Shown here in pieces: positions 1 through 8,445 of a stretch of 64,000 bases of DNA. The stretch comes from a virus. How positions within the stretch are numbered: the first letter of the stretch is position 1; each line of letters begins with the position of its first letter. Location of the stretch: positions 1 to 64,000 of IMG/VR virus record IMGVR_UViG_3300025603_000997. One strand, written 5' to 3'. Both the position numbers and the translations under genes were made by a program. The notes beneath the pieces are model-generated. The model made no database searches. It was not told the DNA's origin and saw only the letters and a program-made list of their open reading frames with translations.

Positions 1-1
1 G

Positions 2-475
2 ATTATACGTAATGCACGAAGTGAGTTTGATGAGAAACAGAAATTGGGTGCAATGAAGTTTGCTGGTATTATAATCGAAGGCGGCATTATTGGTTATGAT
101 ACAAACAAATTTACAGGTGGTATTGGTGCCAGGGTTATGGGCATTGGTGCACAACAAGAATGGCGTGTAGATGTAGTCACAATAGGGCTTAGAGCGGTAA
201 GTGTACTGTCGGGAGAAGTATTGCTAAATGTGAGCACCGAAAAGACGATTTTAAGCACTAGTCTTGGCATAAACGTGTTTAAATTCTACGATCAAGGCAC
301 ACAAGTTCTAGAGGTAGAGTCAGGTACCAGTACCAATGAACCAGTTAATTATGCAGTAAAACAGGCAGTTGAACAAGCAGTAATTGAGTTAACCAAAGAA
401 GGAAAACGTAAAAAACTATGGGATTACACTATGCTAGATGATAAATCAACAGGATGGAGTAATTACGTAGACTAG
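2..475 (+). CDS. csgG: CsgG-like curli secretion channel, 5' part missing
   Basis: The reading frame is open from the window edge, so the N-terminus lies outside; the internal Met at 44 is not the start. CsgG forms the outer-membrane channel that exports curli subunits. The visible part matches the C-terminal half of CsgG closely: GGIGARVMGIGAQQEW, then LRAVSVLSGEVL, the STEKTILS turn, STNEPVNYAVKQAVEQAV and a final KKLWDY, in the same order as the E. coli protein. It lies 109 bases upstream of a curlin-repeat gene, which fits a curli-type cluster. The accessory CsgE/CsgF proteins are not seen in this window. I am confident of the family; the export cargo is inferred from the neighbours. Confidence 0.9.
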   Translation: MIRNARSEFDEKQKLGAMKFAGIIIEGGIIGYDTNKFTGGIGARVMGIGAQQEWRVDVVTIGLRAVSVLSGEVLLNVSTEKTILSTSLGINVFKFYDQGTQVLEVESGTSTNEPVNYAVKQAVEQAVIELTKEGKRKKLWDYTMLDDKSTGWSNYVD

Positions 476-511
476 CGTATAACATACATATTTAATGATA
501 GCAACTTATTA

Positions 512-575
512 TTTAAATACTAACGTGCGATAATACTAAGATATTGGCACGTATAATGGGGACCACCCAAAAGGA
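512..575 (+). promoter_or_regulatory. Probable promoter and RBS of the curlin operon
   Basis: A TATAAT box at 552-557 has no good -35 hexamer 17 bases upstream. A TTTAAATAC element at about 512-520 resembles the late box seen elsewhere. A strong ribosome site (AAGGAG, 571-576) stands 9 bases before the ATG at 585. Promoter assignment is tentative; the ribosome site is clear. Confidence 0.4.
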
Positions 576-584
576 GCGACACAC

Positions 585-1283
585 ATGACAAGGATAGCAT
601 TAGCATTCATGTCTTTATTAATAAGCAGTCCGGCATGGGCTGACAACTTGATCTATATTGATCAGGTTGGATCATCAGCCACAATCACTATAGATCAAGA
701 CGGTTCTGGAAACAGCGTTGGCGCAAGCGGTGACGACAGCAAGAGCGATGGCGCCAGCACCATATTAGACATTGACCAAGTTGGATCAAGCAATGCATTA
801 GATTACGATGTTTACGGCGACAACGCCAGTGTAACAGCAACCACTAATGGCAATAGTTCAGACATTGACATACAGGTAGGTACTACAGGAGGCACCAACG
901 GTGGCAGTGATGATGTTACAATCAGCATCACCAATCCAGGCAACACAAACACTGTTGGTGTAAACGTTGGCGCTACACAAAGTCTTGTTGACGATGTTAA
1001 CGTAGACATTGACCTAACCAGCGGCAGTGGCAGTAATACTATAACAGTAACTGAGGATTCCACAGCAACTAGTATCCTAGACAAAACCACAGACATTGAC
1101 ATTGACGGCAGTACCAACACCGTTACAGTTACCCACAGTGGTGCTTCACAACACGACACTCTGCTTAATCATACCGGCAGCAGTTCAACTCTAAGTATTA
1201 CTCAATCAGGTGCAGAGGCGAGTACAGTAGATGTTAACACAAATGGTTCAACTTCTAGCGTTACTATTAACGTTTCAGATTAG
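585..1283 (+). CDS. Curlin-repeat secreted protein (CsgA/CsgB-like)
   Basis: A 232-residue protein with a signal peptide (hydrophobic stretch to about residue 19, cleavage after AWA) and then Gly/Ser/Asn/Asp/Thr-rich repeats. The first two repeats carry curlin-type Gln and Asn spacing (YIDQVGSSATITIDQDGSGN; DIDQVGSSN); later ones are more degenerate and Thr/Val/Asp-rich. Curlin repeats fold as stacked beta-hairpins and self-assemble into amyloid fibres outside the cell. The place between CsgG and FecR genes supports an exported fibre subunit. Its last 53 bases also encode the signal peptide of the next gene in another frame. Whether it polymerises cannot be told from sequence. Confidence 0.75.
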   Translation: MTRIALAFMSLLISSPAWADNLIYIDQVGSSATITIDQDGSGNSVGASGDDSKSDGASTILDIDQVGSSNALDYDVYGDNASVTATTNGNSSDIDIQVGTTGGTNGGSDDVTISITNPGNTNTVGVNVGATQSLVDDVNVDIDLTSGSGSNTITVTEDSTATSILDKTTDIDIDGSTNTVTVTHSGASQHDTLLNHTGSSSTLSITQSGAEASTVDVNTNGSTSSVTINVSD

Positions 1284-2298
1284 TACGTGTTATGCAGGGA
1301 TCGGTACAGTTGAAAAACAAACCGGCCCTGCACAACTTACACGCGATAATGACAAAATCACAGTAGAAAAAGATCTGGGTGTAGAGATGCTGGACACAAT
1401 AAGCACCGCCGACGGTATTATTGGTATTGGCTTCAATGATGATACCAAAATACAAATTGAAAAACACAGCAAATTAATCATTGATGATTTCATATATGAT
1501 GCCGCTGACCCTACAAAAAGTAAGCTCAAGATGAAAGTGGGCTTGGGCACAGTTAAGTATGCATCAGGTAAGATTGCTAAAAACAACAGACAAAGCGTAG
1601 ACATACAAACACCAACAGCACGTATTGGTGTGCGTGGTACTGCATTCAGCATGACCGTAGACGAAATAGGCAGGAGTCTTGTTATACTGTTGCCCAACGC
1701 AGATGGCACTGTGGGAGAGATATCTGTTGAAAGCGATATAGGGCAGGTAATACTTAACCAGGCATATCAAGCAACAATGGTCAACACACGAGAAAATGTA
1801 CCAACACCACCTGTCCTATTGGACCTAGATGTAAATCAAATTAACAACCTGTTAATTGTACAAAAGCCAAAAGAAAAAGAGGACGAGACTCAGGCTGAAC
1901 GTGAACAGTCCATATTAGATTTTAATGAACTTGACGTTAATCTTCTTGACAACAATGAATTAGATGAAGACGAGTTAGTGTTCACAAGACTAGACTTTAA
2001 CCTACTTGATGTTGATATGTTGGGTAATATTTTAGATTTAATGAATGCAAAACTGCTTAAAGAGGTAGACTCGTTCTCAACTAATCCTATTAGGCCAGGA
2101 GCATATGAACAAGGTAACACACAGATTGTGCTGGATGGTGAGTGGCTTATATATAGAAACGTTGACGGTAGGATTTTTAGCATTACACTTGACCAAAACA
2201 GCAGTACACAAATGAACTTGAATCAAGCAGGTAGCCCAATAACATTACACACAACGGAGAACGCAAGTGACACGGTTATTACTATTAATCAAAATTAG
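1231..2298 (+). CDS. FecR-domain secreted protein with curlin-like C-terminus
   Basis: A 355-residue protein starting inside the previous gene: residues 1-22 are a signal peptide (MLTQMVQLLALLLTF, cleavage near CYA). Residues about 45-155 form a FecR domain, with TISTADGIIGIGFNDDTKI and the typical TPTARIGVRGTAFSM core. About residues 225-265 hold a Leu/Asp/Asn-rich stretch repeating LDxN units. The last 40 residues (SITLDQNSSTQMNLNQAG) look like curlin repeats, so the protein may join or cap the fibre. FecR proteins are usually periplasmic sensors or scaffolds and are often encoded beside CHASE2 cyclases, as here four genes along. A start at 1243 is also possible. Confidence 0.8.
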   Translation: MLTQMVQLLALLLTFQISTCYAGIGTVEKQTGPAQLTRDNDKITVEKDLGVEMLDTISTADGIIGIGFNDDTKIQIEKHSKLIIDDFIYDAADPTKSKLKMKVGLGTVKYASGKIAKNNRQSVDIQTPTARIGVRGTAFSMTVDEIGRSLVILLPNADGTVGEISVESDIGQVILNQAYQATMVNTRENVPTPPVLLDLDVNQINNLLIVQKPKEKEDETQAEREQSILDFNELDVNLLDNNELDEDELVFTRLDFNLLDVDMLGNILDLMNAKLLKEVDSFSTNPIRPGAYEQGNTQIVLDGEWLIYRNVDGRIFSITLDQNSSTQMNLNQAGSPITLHTTENASDTVITINQN

Positions 2299-2605
2299 TT
2301 TAGTTTTACTATTAGGTGCATGTGTACCGCATCATGTTTATGATCAACCACACTCATACTATGATGGTACCATGAAAATTGTAATCATGGATCCAGAAAC
2401 CATACAAACCACATGGGAACAGTATACTGGAAAAACCACAAAGGTTAAAGGATGGGCTCGCTGGAGTGTAACAGAAGAAGGCAAGAAATGGTGTGAGGTA
2501 TTTGTACCTTATGTGCAGCCAGATCTTGACATGCGTGTGTGGTTGCACGAAATGCGTCACTGCACAGAAGGACACTTCCACAAAGGGCCAGCAGAGTATG
2601 AATAA
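2267..2605 (+). CDS. Small lipoprotein with HExxH motif
   Basis: A 112-residue protein with a GTG start, a CGGAGAA ribosome site 7 bases upstream, and a lipoprotein signal ending in the lipobox LLGAC. The mature part contains WLHEMRHCTEGHFH, in which HEMRH fits the zinc-protease pattern HExxH; the further His residues could supply a third ligand. The first 32 bases overlap the FecR gene and the last 8 overlap the next curlin-like gene, so translation is probably coupled across the cluster. Function is unknown; a lipid-anchored peptidase acting on exported curlin is possible but unproven. Confidence 0.7.
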   Translation: MTRLLLLIKISLVLLLGACVPHHVYDQPHSYYDGTMKIVIMDPETIQTTWEQYTGKTTKVKGWARWSVTEEGKKWCEVFVPYVQPDLDMRVWLHEMRHCTEGHFHKGPAEYE

Positions 2606-3371
2606 ACTGCTACTATTACTATCGTTAATTATTAGCACAGCAAGTGCTGATAACTTAATATCTATTGACCAAGTAACCAGCGGAAACTCTAATAGCATAA
2701 CGGTCACTGTGGATGGTAGTGATAACGAAATTGATTACAGTTTTGGTGGTGCCAGTAATACTGTGGCTATAGATCAGAAGGGCGATGATGCTTATGTTGG
2801 GTATACAGCTACATGGGGCAGTGGTGCTGGATGGGGAGGCGACCTAGACGGTGACTCCAACGATATGGACATTAAACAGTTATGCAACCAATTAGCATGC
2901 GAAGGCGACAGGTTTGAATTCCATGTTGCTGGTAACAACAACAGTATTAAAATAGGGCAGGGATATCATGTGCAGGCCGACGGTACTTTTCAATCACCTG
3001 ACAGTGTAGAATACGGTGGCCACAATATAAGATTGGATGTACACGGATCAAACAACAGTTTCATAGGAAGTCAACGAGCAGGCGGCGACAACCATAGTAA
3101 TATTACTAACATTTATGGTAGCTATAATGACGTTTACGCAAGACAAGAATACAACTTTGACAAATCTATAGACCTAACAATATCAAACAGCAACAATGAT
3201 GTAGATATCATACAAGGTGGAAGTGCTAGTCATTCAGCAACAATTTCCCTGTCAGGCACATACGGAACAGATTTAGATTTGACACAATACAGTAGCACAG
3301 CACAAACATATAGCCTATCGCAATCATGTGCGACAGTAGGCGGATGTTCTGTGTCAGTTACCCAAAACTAA
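2598..3371 (+). CDS. Second curlin-repeat secreted protein
   Basis: A 257-residue protein with a signal peptide (MNKLLLLLSLIISTASA) and then SIDQVTSGNSNSITVTVDG and other Asn/Gly/Ser/Asp-rich repeats of curlin type (for instance VAIDQKGDDAYVG and DVDIIQGGSASHSATISLSG). Four Cys occur in two pairs (QLCNQLAC and SCATVGGC), unusual for curlins and suggesting disulfides. The start was set at 2598 because it yields the signal peptide directly; it overlaps the preceding stop by 8 bases. Together with the gene at 585 it may form the major/minor subunit pair of a fibre exported through CsgG. Confidence 0.72.
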   Translation: MNKLLLLLSLIISTASADNLISIDQVTSGNSNSITVTVDGSDNEIDYSFGGASNTVAIDQKGDDAYVGYTATWGSGAGWGGDLDGDSNDMDIKQLCNQLACEGDRFEFHVAGNNNSIKIGQGYHVQADGTFQSPDSVEYGGHNIRLDVHGSNNSFIGSQRAGGDNHSNITNIYGSYNDVYARQEYNFDKSIDLTISNSNNDVDIIQGGSASHSATISLSGTYGTDLDLTQYSSTAQTYSLSQSCATVGGCSVSVTQN

Positions 3372-3392
3372 ATACCTAGTCAAGGAAAAAAC

Positions 3393-5483
3393 ATGAAAAA
3401 ATGGTTAGTGGCGTTGATCGCCCTGGGTGCGGTATTGAGTATTAGGTGGACGGATCCGTGGATAGTAGAAGTTATCCGCCTCAAAGCACTGGACACACAT
3501 CAACGTAGTGTCCCACAAGAAACAATTCAGTTAGACAGCGACATTCCTATTGCTGTGGTTAGAATAGACAACGATGATATTGACCGCAACGGACAGTGGC
3601 CTTGGCCTCGTGACATACTAGCCAATGAAATTATACGACTATACGAGAATGGTGCGGGGCTTGTGGTACTGCCCATGCTGTTTGCTGAGGAAGATCGCTT
3701 TGGTGGCGACCCTGCATTTATAGATTTGTTACAGAATGCACCTGTTATTGTTGGGCAAGTTCCTGCGCTGAGAGGCAAGGGTGTACCAGTACCACGTGGC
3801 ATTGCTATTAAGGACAACAGCACAACAGGCAAAGCATGGGAAGATTGGCTATTCCGTTATGGACAAGCAATAGGTCCAACAAAAGAAATTGGTGAGAGTG
3901 CTTGGGGCGTTGGTATGATGTTGAGCAGTACAGAAGCTGATGGAGTTGTACGTAAACTTCCGCTTGTTGTTCGCATACCCAGCAAAGAGCCTACAGACAG
4001 CGCACAGATATTTCCCAGCATACCCACAGAGATTGTGCGTGTACTGGCAGGTGACATCAGTTACCAAATGAAGCTGGGTGACGCAGGTGTGGAAGCAGTG
4101 CGTATCCCACAGTTTAGCACAATTAAGACAGACGCAAACGGTAGCATCTACGTAGACTACAAATACAAAGTACAGGAGTTTGCATTTGACAATTTGCCCA
4201 ACTTCAATGGCGGTATTGTTATACTAAGTTTAACAGCGTCGGGGTTGGACAACACCATTGCAACTCCAGTTGGCAGAAGTTATGATCATGATTTAATTGC
4301 CGCAAGTGTTTACACAATAGTTAATGGTATCAACATAAGTCGCCCATGGTGGTCAGACCTTGGTGAACTGGCAACAGCACTGGCAATAAGTTTGGTAGTA
4401 ATGATACTGGTACTTAAACTAAACTGGTACTTTGGTGTTGGTGGCATTGTGGTATCATTAGGTGGCATATTCTACGGTAGTAGGACAGCATACTTGAACG
4501 ATGGCTATTTGCTGGATTGGAGTTTCCCAATATTTGCAGTGTTCCTCACATGGAGTATAGCGGCATTCCTGCGCTTCATGGATGAGTTTAGACAAAAGCA
4601 AGAAATCAAAAAACAGTTTGCAGGCTATGCAAGTCCTACAGTGGTACGTATGCTTCAAGAGAATCCAGGTCTAATCAAGGATGGCATGAAGCGTGAAATC
4701 AGTATTTGTTTTAGTGACCTACGTGGCTTTACTCCACTAGGTGAAAGTTTTGGCGATGATGTAAAAGGACTTACCAACTTGATGAACGGCTACATGGATG
4801 CTATTACGCAACCAGTACTGGATCGTGACGGAATGATCATAAAGTACATTGGTGATGCGTCAATGCATGTACACAATGCACCCAACGATGATCCACGCCA
4901 CCATCACTCAGCAGTTAAAACAGGATTGGACATGCTTACAGCAGTGGAAAAGTTCAATGATAAAATTGTAGCAGAAGGAAGACCACCGATTGGCATGGGT
5001 GCTGGCATTAATAGCGGACTAGGTTACTTGGGTGAAATGGGTAGTACGTCAAGACACAGTTATGATGTGTTAGGCGATGCTGTTAGTACTGCGGCACGTA
5101 TTGAGAGCAAGTGTAAAGAATATGGATGTTTGTTACTTGTAGGCGAAACCACATACGATGCAACCAAGAATGATTTCTTTTACTTAAAGGTAGACGAACT
5201 TGCAGTAAAAGGTAAAACTGTGGGCATACGCATCTACACTGTACTAGGTGAAAAAGAACAAACAACTGCATGGCAAGCAAGCAAACAGTTACACATCGAA
5301 ATGCATCAATATTATAGAGAGCAGAGTTTTAACAAAGCAATCACTTTATGCAACAAACTAAAAGGCTCATTTGATGGACAAATAGATGGGTATTATGATA
5401 TGTGGATTGAACGCTGTGAATATATGCTAACACAAGATCTACCTGCTGCCTGGGACGGAATATTTGTGGCTACAACCAAGTAG
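3393..5483 (+). CDS. CHASE2-domain class III nucleotide cyclase
   Basis: A 696-residue membrane protein: one N-terminal membrane segment (about 4-18), an extracytoplasmic CHASE2 sensor (about 45-310), three membrane helices (about 324-395) and a class III cyclase domain (about 433-620), then a helical tail. The cyclase has both metal Asp residues (D442 in CFSDLRGFT, D488 in KYIGDAS) and the adenine-selecting pair K484 and D558, which favours cAMP as product. The transition-state Asn of the VNxAxR motif is Ser565 here (VSTAAR), with Arg569 kept, so activity may be reduced. It closes the curli cluster, ending 2 bases from a converging gene. A signalling role linked to FecR and fibre assembly is inferred. 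Confidence 0.88.
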   Translation: MKKWLVALIALGAVLSIRWTDPWIVEVIRLKALDTHQRSVPQETIQLDSDIPIAVVRIDNDDIDRNGQWPWPRDILANEIIRLYENGAGLVVLPMLFAEEDRFGGDPAFIDLLQNAPVIVGQVPALRGKGVPVPRGIAIKDNSTTGKAWEDWLFRYGQAIGPTKEIGESAWGVGMMLSSTEADGVVRKLPLVVRIPSKEPTDSAQIFPSIPTEIVRVLAGDISYQMKLGDAGVEAVRIPQFSTIKTDANGSIYVDYKYKVQEFAFDNLPNFNGGIVILSLTASGLDNTIATPVGRSYDHDLIAASVYTIVNGINISRPWWSDLGELATALAISLVVMILVLKLNWYFGVGGIVVSLGGIFYGSRTAYLNDGYLLDWSFPIFAVFLTWSIAAFLRFMDEFRQKQEIKKQFAGYASPTVVRMLQENPGLIKDGMKREISICFSDLRGFTPLGESFGDDVKGLTNLMNGYMDAITQPVLDRDGMIIKYIGDASMHVHNAPNDDPRHHHSAVKTGLDMLTAVEKFNDKIVAEGRPPIGMGAGINSGLGYLGEMGSTSRHSYDVLGDAVSTAARIESKCKEYGCLLLVGETTYDATKNDFFYLKVDELAVKGKTVGIRIYTVLGEKEQTTAWQASKQLHIEMHQYYREQSFNKAITLCNKLKGSFDGQIDGYYDMWIERCEYMLTQDLPAAWDGIFVATTK

Positions 5484-5484
5484 A

Positions 5485-6711
5485 CTAACTGAGCATTAAG
5501 TTTCGTACTTGCTCATAGTTAATTACGTCACTTGGTAAGCGATGTCGTTCTATGCGATCATGGTTATACCAATTGACCTGTTTCTTGAAGTTACCTAACA
5601 GTTCATCTACGATTATTTCTTTGAACTTTCCGTAAAAGTGTTGATGATTATATTCCAACACTTCTTGCATTTGTTCCTGCTGTTGTGCAATGTCTTTGTT
5701 TTTAAGTTTAGACAATTGCTCTACAATCATGTTGATACGCAATGTTGGATCTTGTTCTTGGTCGTAACTTTCATCTATCCATTGATCGAATGTACGAAAG
5801 CCATAACGTTTCAAGTATGCCAAGTTACCAGGTGCGCCCACAAGTATGAAAGGACGCTTGCTTACAATTGGTTTGAATATTTTTTCAGTAAGGTGTAAAC
5901 TATCACCATAGTATACAGTTTCTGTTACCACGTGCCACAGTGCATCATATCCGTAAGATGTTAAATCAGCACTAGCATTGTTGTAGTCAACAGTATCAAG
6001 CACACTAGGAGTTGCTTGTTTAGCCAGGTGTTTAAATATGTGCTTCTTGGCGTCAACTGGTAATCTACTGTTGGTGTTGAACAGTTCATTCTTAACTAAA
6101 TCACTTGTTAACAGAGGGGCTGAAATGTGTCCAAGATCTGTTAAGCCTCTTTGACTTATCTGCGAAAGCAAGTATAATCTGTAGTTACGATTATTAGTCA
6201 ACAAGTGATTTAAACAAATAAATAGTTTTGTAGGTTTTACGTATGAATAGTCAAGATACTTATAGTTCCTAAACCAATCAAGAGCCGCAAATCCATGAAA
6301 AAAGAAATACCAATCTGCTACACCCCATTCCCTAAGGTACTTTCGTTTTTGTTGACTGACTTCAGAGTTAGCTAATACATGAAAGTTAACATCAGATATC
6401 ATCATATTAACTGAAGGGTGTGACGGACTTGACGGCCATATATAGTTTTCAGTTGGGTGACCGGGATCAATGGTATGCGTATGGTACGCATCAAAGTAAC
6501 GAACTTGATCTAAGTCATTGTAACTTAGTGGTTCTTCATGCCACCAAATACAACGTCCAACAGTTGAACCGTAAAAGTCTTCGCAATGCTGGGAGTACAT
6601 AAAATGTTCGATGTTAGTACTGAAACTTGGAAAGAACCCAGCGTCGTACAACGACAGTGGTTTTAATAACTGTTCATATAAAAATAAACTAAACTTATCA
6701 ACGGAGATCAT
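5485..6711 (-). CDS. GT10-like (fucosyltransferase-type) glycosyltransferase
   Basis: A 408-residue protein. The C-terminal half has the donor-site signature of GT10-type enzymes: SLHLTEKIFKPI, then RPFILVGAPGNLAYL, then YGFRTFDQWIDESYD. The N-terminal half is not recognisable. It probably transfers a nucleotide-sugar-derived residue to a surface glycan of host or virion. It is transcribed divergently from the UDP-sugar dehydrogenase gene with only 2 bases between the two start codons, so its promoter must lie inside that gene. A paralogue with the same signature is at 19734-20834. The acceptor is unknown. Confidence 0.65.
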   Translation of the reverse strand: MISVDKFSLFLYEQLLKPLSLYDAGFFPSFSTNIEHFMYSQHCEDFYGSTVGRCIWWHEEPLSYNDLDQVRYFDAYHTHTIDPGHPTENYIWPSSPSHPSVNMMISDVNFHVLANSEVSQQKRKYLREWGVADWYFFFHGFAALDWFRNYKYLDYSYVKPTKLFICLNHLLTNNRNYRLYLLSQISQRGLTDLGHISAPLLTSDLVKNELFNTNSRLPVDAKKHIFKHLAKQATPSVLDTVDYNNASADLTSYGYDALWHVVTETVYYGDSLHLTEKIFKPIVSKRPFILVGAPGNLAYLKRYGFRTFDQWIDESYDQEQDPTLRINMIVEQLSKLKNKDIAQQQEQMQEVLEYNHQHFYGKFKEIIVDELLGNFKKQVNWYNHDRIERHRLPSDVINYEQVRNLMLS

Positions 6712-6713
6712 TA

Positions 6714-7949
6714 ATGCAAATAGGTTTTATAGGGTTAGGTAAATTAGGGCTTCCATGTGCTGAAGCAATGGCCACACAGTATTCTGTGACTGGCTACGAT
6801 ATTTACAACAAAACAAGTGACACCATAAAAATATCACCCTCACTGGAAGGTGCAGTTAAAGGCAAAGACATTGTATTCGTAGCAGTGCAAACTCCACACG
6901 ATCCTGTGTACGACGGAAGTCGACCTATTACACATTTAGCAAACAAAGACTTTGACTATACTATAGTTAAACAAGTTTTAACAGACATAAACCAACATGT
7001 TGGACAGGAAACACTAGTAGTGCTAATCAGCACAGTATTACCCGGCACTACAAGGACACAGTTGCGTGATTGTGTGTCAGAAGCACGTTTTGTTTACAAC
7101 CCCTACCTTATTGCTATGGGTAGCGTTGCATGGGATATGGTTAATCCTGAAATGGTTATTATTGGTACAGAAGATGGATCAGAAACAGGTGACGCAAAAG
7201 AACTTATTAACTTTTATAAGCCGTTAATGGAAAATGATCCCAAGTATAATGTTGGCACATGGGATGAAGCAGAAAGCATAAAGATATTTTACAACACATT
7301 CATCAGCACAAAAATTGGCCTGGTAAACATGATACAGGATGTTGCAGTGAAGAACGGTAACATTGATGTTGATGTGGTTACAGAAGCATTAGCAGGTAGC
7401 ACACTGCGTATTGTAAGTCCCAAGTACATGAAAGCAGGCATGGGAGATGCAGGACCTTGCCACCCAAGAGACAACATTGCACTGCGTTGGTTAGCAGAAA
7501 GATTAGATCTCGGATACGATATATTTGACACTGTGATGCATGCTAGGGAAAAACAAGCAGAAAATGTTGCCAGTTACCTAACAGCACTGCAAAAGAAAAA
7601 CAACATGCCGGTACGCATCATGGGCAAAGCATACAAGCCCGACGTTGATATACTGGATGGCAGTTATAGTTTGTTGATTGGGTATTACCTGGAAAAACAA
7701 GGTACAGACTTTGCTTATGTTGATCCGCTTACTAACGATATAGCAACCGATACCGACCAACCTGTTATAGCATTCCTGGCGCACAACAGACAAGTCACAT
7801 ATGGATATACTGGAAATAAAAAGCGACAAGAATTCTATTGTGATGTTGCTACAGGAAGCATCATAGTTGATCCATGGAGAACATATCCGAAAATAGACAA
7901 CAACTATAAAGTAATACATTATGGAAACACTAGATTTAAAACAGTTTAA
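6714..7949 (+). CDS. UDP-glucose/GDP-mannose 6-dehydrogenase family
   Basis: A 411-residue NAD-dependent sugar-nucleotide dehydrogenase. The N-terminal Rossmann site is GFIGLGKLGLP (residues 4-14), followed by VAVQTPHDP and STVLPGTT. The catalytic Cys is at 249 in GPCHPRDN, corresponding to the GGxCxPKD site of the family. The enzyme oxidises a nucleotide-hexose to its uronic acid, giving acidic sugars for capsule or LPS. It starts an operon with the genes at 7921 and 8442, overlapping the first by 29 bases. The exact substrate (UDP-Glc, GDP-Man or an amino sugar) cannot be fixed by eye. Confidence 0.88.
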   Translation: MQIGFIGLGKLGLPCAEAMATQYSVTGYDIYNKTSDTIKISPSLEGAVKGKDIVFVAVQTPHDPVYDGSRPITHLANKDFDYTIVKQVLTDINQHVGQETLVVLISTVLPGTTRTQLRDCVSEARFVYNPYLIAMGSVAWDMVNPEMVIIGTEDGSETGDAKELINFYKPLMENDPKYNVGTWDEAESIKIFYNTFISTKIGLVNMIQDVAVKNGNIDVDVVTEALAGSTLRIVSPKYMKAGMGDAGPCHPRDNIALRWLAERLDLGYDIFDTVMHAREKQAENVASYLTALQKKNNMPVRIMGKAYKPDVDILDGSYSLLIGYYLEKQGTDFAYVDPLTNDIATDTDQPVIAFLAHNRQVTYGYTGNKKRQEFYCDVATGSIIVDPWRTYPKIDNNYKVIHYGNTRFKTV

Positions 7950-8445
7950 TATTGATAGCAATATCATTGATGATGAGTACAAAAACTTAGATTACGTCAT
8001 TGAAAAGTTCAATGATAGTGCAACACTAGAACATTGGCGCAATATGGGGTACAATGGGACTATCGGTGGGCAATTATGTGATATGCGTTCCCCACAACCA
8101 ACCTGGAACAACCAAATAGTTAACACATTTGAGAAACTGTTTAACTGGAAAGATGTTTGTACCAGTTACTATAAAATGTGGCCAGGCTCAAGTTTGCCTA
8201 AGCACCAAGACACGTACAAAAAGTATATAGAAATCTTTAATCTAAAAGGACAAGAGCAGTCAATTTGGAGATCCATAGTGTTTTTGGAAGACTGGCAAAG
8301 TGGACATTATCTTGAAATAGATAACGTCCCGCACACAGGCTGGAGTAAAGGATCTGTGATAACTTGGCAGTACAACACACCACATATTGCGGCTAACTTG
8401 GGCATGACGCCGCGTTATACACTACAGGTAACAGGACATACATGA
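7921..8445 (+). CDS. 2OG-Fe(II) oxygenase-like protein
   Basis: A 174-residue protein. SLPKHQDTYKKY carries an HxD pair, and NTPHIAANLGMTPRYTLQVTG carries a distal His and an Arg in the order expected for the facial triad and 2-oxoglutarate contact of the double-stranded beta-helix fold. Such enzymes hydroxylate amino-acid side chains or small molecules and are common in marine phages. It overlaps the dehydrogenase gene by 29 bases and the amidinotransferase gene by 4 (ATGA), so the three are likely co-translated. The substrate is unknown. Confidence 0.6.
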   Translation: METLDLKQFNIDSNIIDDEYKNLDYVIEKFNDSATLEHWRNMGYNGTIGGQLCDMRSPQPTWNNQIVNTFEKLFNWKDVCTSYYKMWPGSSLPKHQDTYKKYIEIFNLKGQEQSIWRSIVFLEDWQSGHYLEIDNVPHTGWSKGSVITWQYNTPHIAANLGMTPRYTLQVTGHT

